The position numbers and the translations under genes are program-made. Positions 6,000 through 8,007 of a DNA stretch of 8,007 bases are shown here, piece after piece; the stretch's first letter is position 1, and the number at the start of each line of letters is the position of its first letter. The stretch comes from Euryarchaeota archaeon UBA53 (GTDB taxonomy: Archaea > Thermoplasmatota > Poseidoniia > Poseidoniales > Poseidoniaceae): the NCBI GenBank assembly GCA_002507425.1, contig DAZU01000030.1, positions 1 to 8,007 of the forward strand, given 5' to 3'. The notes beneath the pieces were generated by a model that saw only the letters and a list, made by a program, of their open reading frames with translations, was not told the DNA's origin and made no database searches.

Positions 6000-6251
6000 T
6001 CACGATAGGGCGTTTCTTAATTCTGAGACGGCAATTCTGTTGTCACCATCAACGTCATACGACTTGATAAAATCAGAAACTTGGTCAAGACTCATCATTT
6101 CTCCGACCATGGATTTTATTCCTTTGTAGAGTTCAGGTCCGTTTATTTTCCCGTCTCCATCTATATCTAATTCTTTGAATAAATCATCAACGGATTTGTC
6201 ATTTTCTTTCATAGCCCTCTTCAGATTGTGGAGTGCATCGTTACTTGCCAT
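6000..6251 (-). CDS. Small two-EF-hand calcium-binding protein
   Basis: It is an 83-aa, mostly helical, acidic cytoplasmic protein with no signal peptide. Two canonical 12-residue EF-hand loops are visible: DIDGDGKINGPE at 29-40 and DVDGDNRIAVSE at 66-77. Both have Asp at positions 1, 3 and 5, Ile at 8 and Glu at 12; the second has Asn in place of Gly at 6. Helices flank each loop and the spacing (37 residues) matches a paired EF-hand, so Ca2+ binding is well supported. Role (sensor or buffer) and partners are unknown. The ATG at 6249-6251 (MASNDALHN) is preferred; an upstream in-frame ATG at 6291-6293 would add 14 residues (MKGNCFVIGRYSHI) that look unlike an EF-hand protein. No ribosome site is seen. 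The stop lies one base from the end of the convergent tRNA-Tyr gene. Confidence 0.9.
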   Translation of the reverse strand: MASNDALHNLKRAMKENDKSVDDLFKELDIDGDGKINGPELYKGIKSMVGEMMSLDQVSDFIKSYDVDGDNRIAVSELRNALS

Positions 6252-6383
6252 GATGTGGCTATAACGCCCAATGACAAAACAATTACCCTTCATATGAAAA
6301 AATAATTTTGGTGGTAGTCAAAATTCTACTGACCAATCATATTGCCATCAAATATAGTAAGTGATTGCCGTAGTATGCTTATT
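6252..6383. promoter_or_regulatory. Divergent promoter region with a TTCATATGAA palindrome
   Basis: This 132-bp AT-rich spacer separates the EF-hand gene (minus) from the winged-helix gene (plus). TTCATATGAA (6289-6298) is a perfect 10-bp palindrome about 40 bp before the EF-hand ATG; it could be its TATA region or an operator. AAATATAG (6350-6357) is a plausible TATA box for a plus transcript starting near 6380, just before ATG 6384. The layout would suit autoregulation by the adjacent DNA-binding protein, which is inference. Confidence 0.4.
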
Positions 6384-6638
6384 ATGCGTCGAAGATGGAG
6401 TGAAGAGCGGCGCAAGAGCCGGCAAGAAGCGGAATGGATAGTTGCATGGTTACGGGATAACGGGCCAGCATCAATCCGTGAGATTGTAGTTGCTCTTAAC
6501 TCAGCAGGGAGGGGAGTTAAAGCGCATGTAATACGCAGAGCTCTATTGAAATCTCCATTTGTGATAAAATCAGGTGAAGTGATTTTAGAAGGAGAAAAGC
6601 ACTCTCTATATTCATTCGATAGTGGACTGGATAGTTAG
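6384..6638 (+). CDS. Small basic winged-helix-like putative DNA-binding protein
   Basis: From ATG 6384 it is an 84-aa protein. The N-terminus is highly basic (MRRRWSEERRKSRQ). A helix follows (EAEWIVAWLRDNGP, 15-28), then a helix-turn-helix-like stretch (ASIREIVVALNSAGRGVKAHVIRRALLKS, 29-57), and a beta-wing-like end (FVIKSGEVILEGEKHSLYSF, 59-78). This order fits a minimal winged helix, but I cannot name a family. An in-frame TTG at 6342 and ATG at 6375 are alternative starts; 6384 is preferred because the AAATATAG box at 6350-6357 would start transcription a few bases before it. No ribosome site is seen, so translation is probably near-leaderless. It is divergent from the EF-hand gene and convergent with the gene after it. 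A local regulator or small nucleoid protein are both possible. Confidence 0.7.
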   Translation: MRRRWSEERRKSRQEAEWIVAWLRDNGPASIREIVVALNSAGRGVKAHVIRRALLKSPFVIKSGEVILEGEKHSLYSFDSGLDS

Positions 6639-6656
6639 TAAAAATGGCAATCATAC

Positions 6657-6671
6657 AACCTGTTTCAGGTT
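6657..6671. terminator. Hairpin between convergent genes, possible shared 3' end
   Basis: AACCTG (6657-6662) and CAGGTT (6666-6671) pair perfectly around TTT, in the 67-bp gap between two convergent genes. Plus-strand output has no strong T-run; on the minus strand a T5 run follows the stem by about 15 nt. It may be a bidirectional 3'-end structure. Archaeal termination depends mainly on T-runs, so its role is uncertain. Confidence 0.4.
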
Positions 6672-6705
6672 CTATTGGCATCGCAACTCTAATTCAAATA
6701 AGCAT

Positions 6706-8007
6706 TTACTGATTTATCTTCGGCGCTATCTTTACAGAAATGTTGTGTTTTGGCAAGCTTTCGATTAGGTCCGCTTCATTTGCAATTCTTTCCCTACATT
6801 TTGGAGGGAATGGGAAATAGCCTGCAAGAATTTGTGAGCACCAGTAAATCGTTCGACCTCTGACCTCATCAATCCATGAATTTGTGTCTTTATTGTTGTC
6901 AATTAGATACTTGTAAGATTTCAGAGCAGAATTAACCTCATTAATCCAGGGATGCCCTTTGTTTTCAAATACGCCTGAGTCGTTTGCTCTAGTTGCGGCT
7001 TGTGAGATTAGTTTCTCTACATTTTCTATCCAATCGATATCTTCGAGTTTGGTGGCGGTAGGTGTTTCATGTGCACCTTTTATCATTGTTGCAACCGCTT
7101 CACTCACCCAGATATCTCCGTAATTAACGGCCCATCCCCAGCCTTCCTTTTTGCCAGAAGCTTCTTGGAATATCTTGATAGCTTCTTCCCATTTATCCTC
7201 AAGAAGTAACTCTGACCCATCATACCACATGAAGCGCGCAGCCTCAAGCAGCCTTTTCTGATAGCAACCTATCAAGTTGTTTTCAGCGTAAAATCGCACA
7301 TCATTGTTACCAAAAGTAAGTGAGTATCCTAAGTAAAGTTCACACTCGAATAAAGTATTCTCAAGGAGTTTGTGCACGTTCATGTGATATCCACCTAATT
7401 GACCCCACCATTTACCGTTGTCAAGTCGCGGATTTATCATTAGTAAATCTCTCAACTCAGAAAGGTCTGAAAGCATGTTACTGCAAGTTGTTTTGTTATC
7501 TAGTCGGCCAATCTCCCACATATTCCAAACCTGATTGAGTTTGTTTACAATATGGGTTGCTTCTTTGCGTGCAGCGACTTGATTTTCCTTAAATCCGGTT
7601 TCATCAAATCCATTTGGCGGCTCATTTCCTTCAACAGTAAAATCAACCTCGAGCCGAATTATACCGATTGAATCGTCATCCCAATATTCTGTGCTAACAG
7701 CAACAAAATTAACATCGTAGCTTTTATTTCGATAAGGGTCAAATTCAATTTTTCCCACTAGGGATCCATCATCTGAAAATGAGACGCCAGGAGGGAGTCT
7801 AACAAGAGTGGGAGCCTGCATGAAACCCTTAACCTCTCCAAACGAATCTCTTACATTGGTATCGATTTTATCGCCGATTACGTAGTTGCCAATCTCAAGT
7901 TTGTGATGCGTAATTTTGATATTATTCCTTTCTGCACAACGATAATGTTCACTGTATAGTTCGGTGTAAGACCAATCTTTTGGACAGTCATTGCAACACA
8001 AGCATCT
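6706..8007 (-). CDS. Large protein with Cys cluster, Ig-like segment and helical C-terminal region, unknown function (5' partial)
   Basis: The frame stays open to the window edge (two codons, Arg-Cys, precede the TTG at 8001), so the 433 visible residues are the C-terminal part. The fragment begins RCLCCNDC, a C-x-C-C-x-x-C cluster with a further Cys at 24, resembling a zinc or metal-binding knuckle. Residues ~65-125 contain LPPGVSFSDDGSLVGKIEFDP followed by YDVNFVAVST, the pattern of cadherin-like putative Ig domains (He_PIG type, 'LPPGL...dG.i.G.P'). After a GNEPPNG linker, residues ~140-430 are helical and Trp/Leu-rich, with tetratricopeptide-like stretches (WEEAIKIFQEASGKKEGWGWA, 272-292), but no family is recognised. 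No C-terminal membrane helix is seen. Ig-like domains suggest surface or secreted location, and the upstream part should show whether a signal peptide exists. It is isolated on its strand here, convergent with the winged-helix gene. Confidence 0.7.
   Translation of the reverse strand, partial: RCLCCNDCPKDWSYTELYSEHYRCAERNNIKITHHKLEIGNYVIGDKIDTNVRDSFGEVKGFMQAPTLVRLPPGVSFSDDGSLVGKIEFDPYRNKSYDVNFVAVSTEYWDDDSIGIIRLEVDFTVEGNEPPNGFDETGFKENQVAARKEATHIVNKLNQVWNMWEIGRLDNKTTCSNMLSDLSELRDLLMINPRLDNGKWWGQLGGYHMNVHKLLENTLFECELYLGYSLTFGNNDVRFYAENNLIGCYQKRLLEAARFMWYDGSELLLEDKWEEAIKIFQEASGKKEGWGWAVNYGDIWVSEAVATMIKGAHETPTATKLEDIDWIENVEKLISQAATRANDSGVFENKGHPWINEVNSALKSYKYLIDNNKDTNSWIDEVRGRTIYWCSQILAGYFPFPPKCRERIANEADLIESLPKHNISVKIAPKINQ

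Noticed and set aside
5996..6030. tRNA-Tyr 3' end as an attachment site for an integrated element
   Set aside because: No second copy of the tRNA 3' end, integrase or phage gene is present in the window, and the downstream gene abuts the tRNA directly.
5864..6129. Two plus-strand open frames across tRNA-Tyr (5864-6067, 5932-6129)
   Set aside because: They run through a fully folded tRNA gene and antisense to a clear EF-hand protein; their translations look random.
6252..6293. 14-residue extension of the EF-hand protein from ATG 6293
   Set aside because: The residues before MASNDALHN do not fit an EF-hand fold, and the stretch would cover the likely promoter.
1..8007. CRISPR array, insertion sequence or toxin-antitoxin/defence cassette
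   Set aside because: No regularly spaced repeats, transposase-like protein or recognisable defence domain is visible. The winged-helix / EF-hand pair is divergent, not an overlapping toxin-antitoxin operon.

Overview
The window looks like chromosomal DNA of an AT-rich archaeon. The strongest evidence is a tRNA-Tyr(GUA) gene with the archaeal C1-G72 first pair and a 28-nt intron after position 37 that folds into a near-standard bulge-helix-bulge splice motif. An archaeal-type FtsZ, a histidyl-tRNA synthetase with a 'GGGSYKLLHLFG' variant of the usual GGGRYD motif, TATA-like boxes, and a secreted protein with a PGF-plus-hydrophobic C-terminus agree with this. The mix (sodium symporter, PGF tail, EF-hand protein, modest GC) suggests a marine euryarchaeote such as Poseidoniales (Marine Group II) or a relative. 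That placement is inference from gene content, not phylogeny.

Layout, left to right. (1) 1-2294, plus strand: the 3' end of a single-pass membrane protein, translationally coupled (ATGA overlap, GGAGG ribosome site) to a 576-aa neurotransmitter:sodium symporter (NSS/SNF). (2) 2394-3713, plus: hisS, whose end overlaps the convergent gene by 27 bp. (3) 3687-5779, minus: ftsZ, then after 47 bp a secreted, Asn-rich, PGF-tailed protein. The 47-bp gap carries two perfect palindromes. (4) 5864-5998, plus: TATA box and intron-containing tRNA-Tyr, with an imperfect dyad reaching back from its acceptor strand. (5) 6000-6251, minus: a small protein with two EF-hands whose stop codon lies one base from the tRNA CCA end. 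(6) 6384-6638, plus: a small basic winged-helix-like protein, divergent from the EF-hand gene. (7) 6706-8007, minus: a large fragment of an unrecognised protein with an N-terminal cysteine cluster, a putative-Ig-like (He_PIG-type) segment and a long helical region; it runs off the window edge.

Most of the window is housekeeping: translation (hisS, tRNA-Tyr), division (ftsZ) and solute uptake (NSS). The less explained parts are the ftsZ-linked surface protein, the tRNA-Tyr leader dyad and its tight convergence with the EF-hand gene, the coupled membrane partner of the symporter, and the partial Cys/Ig-like/helical protein. I see no CRISPR array, IS element, phage module or recognisable defence cassette. 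No gap exceeds 300 bp; the largest, 6252-6383 and 5780-5894, are described as features.
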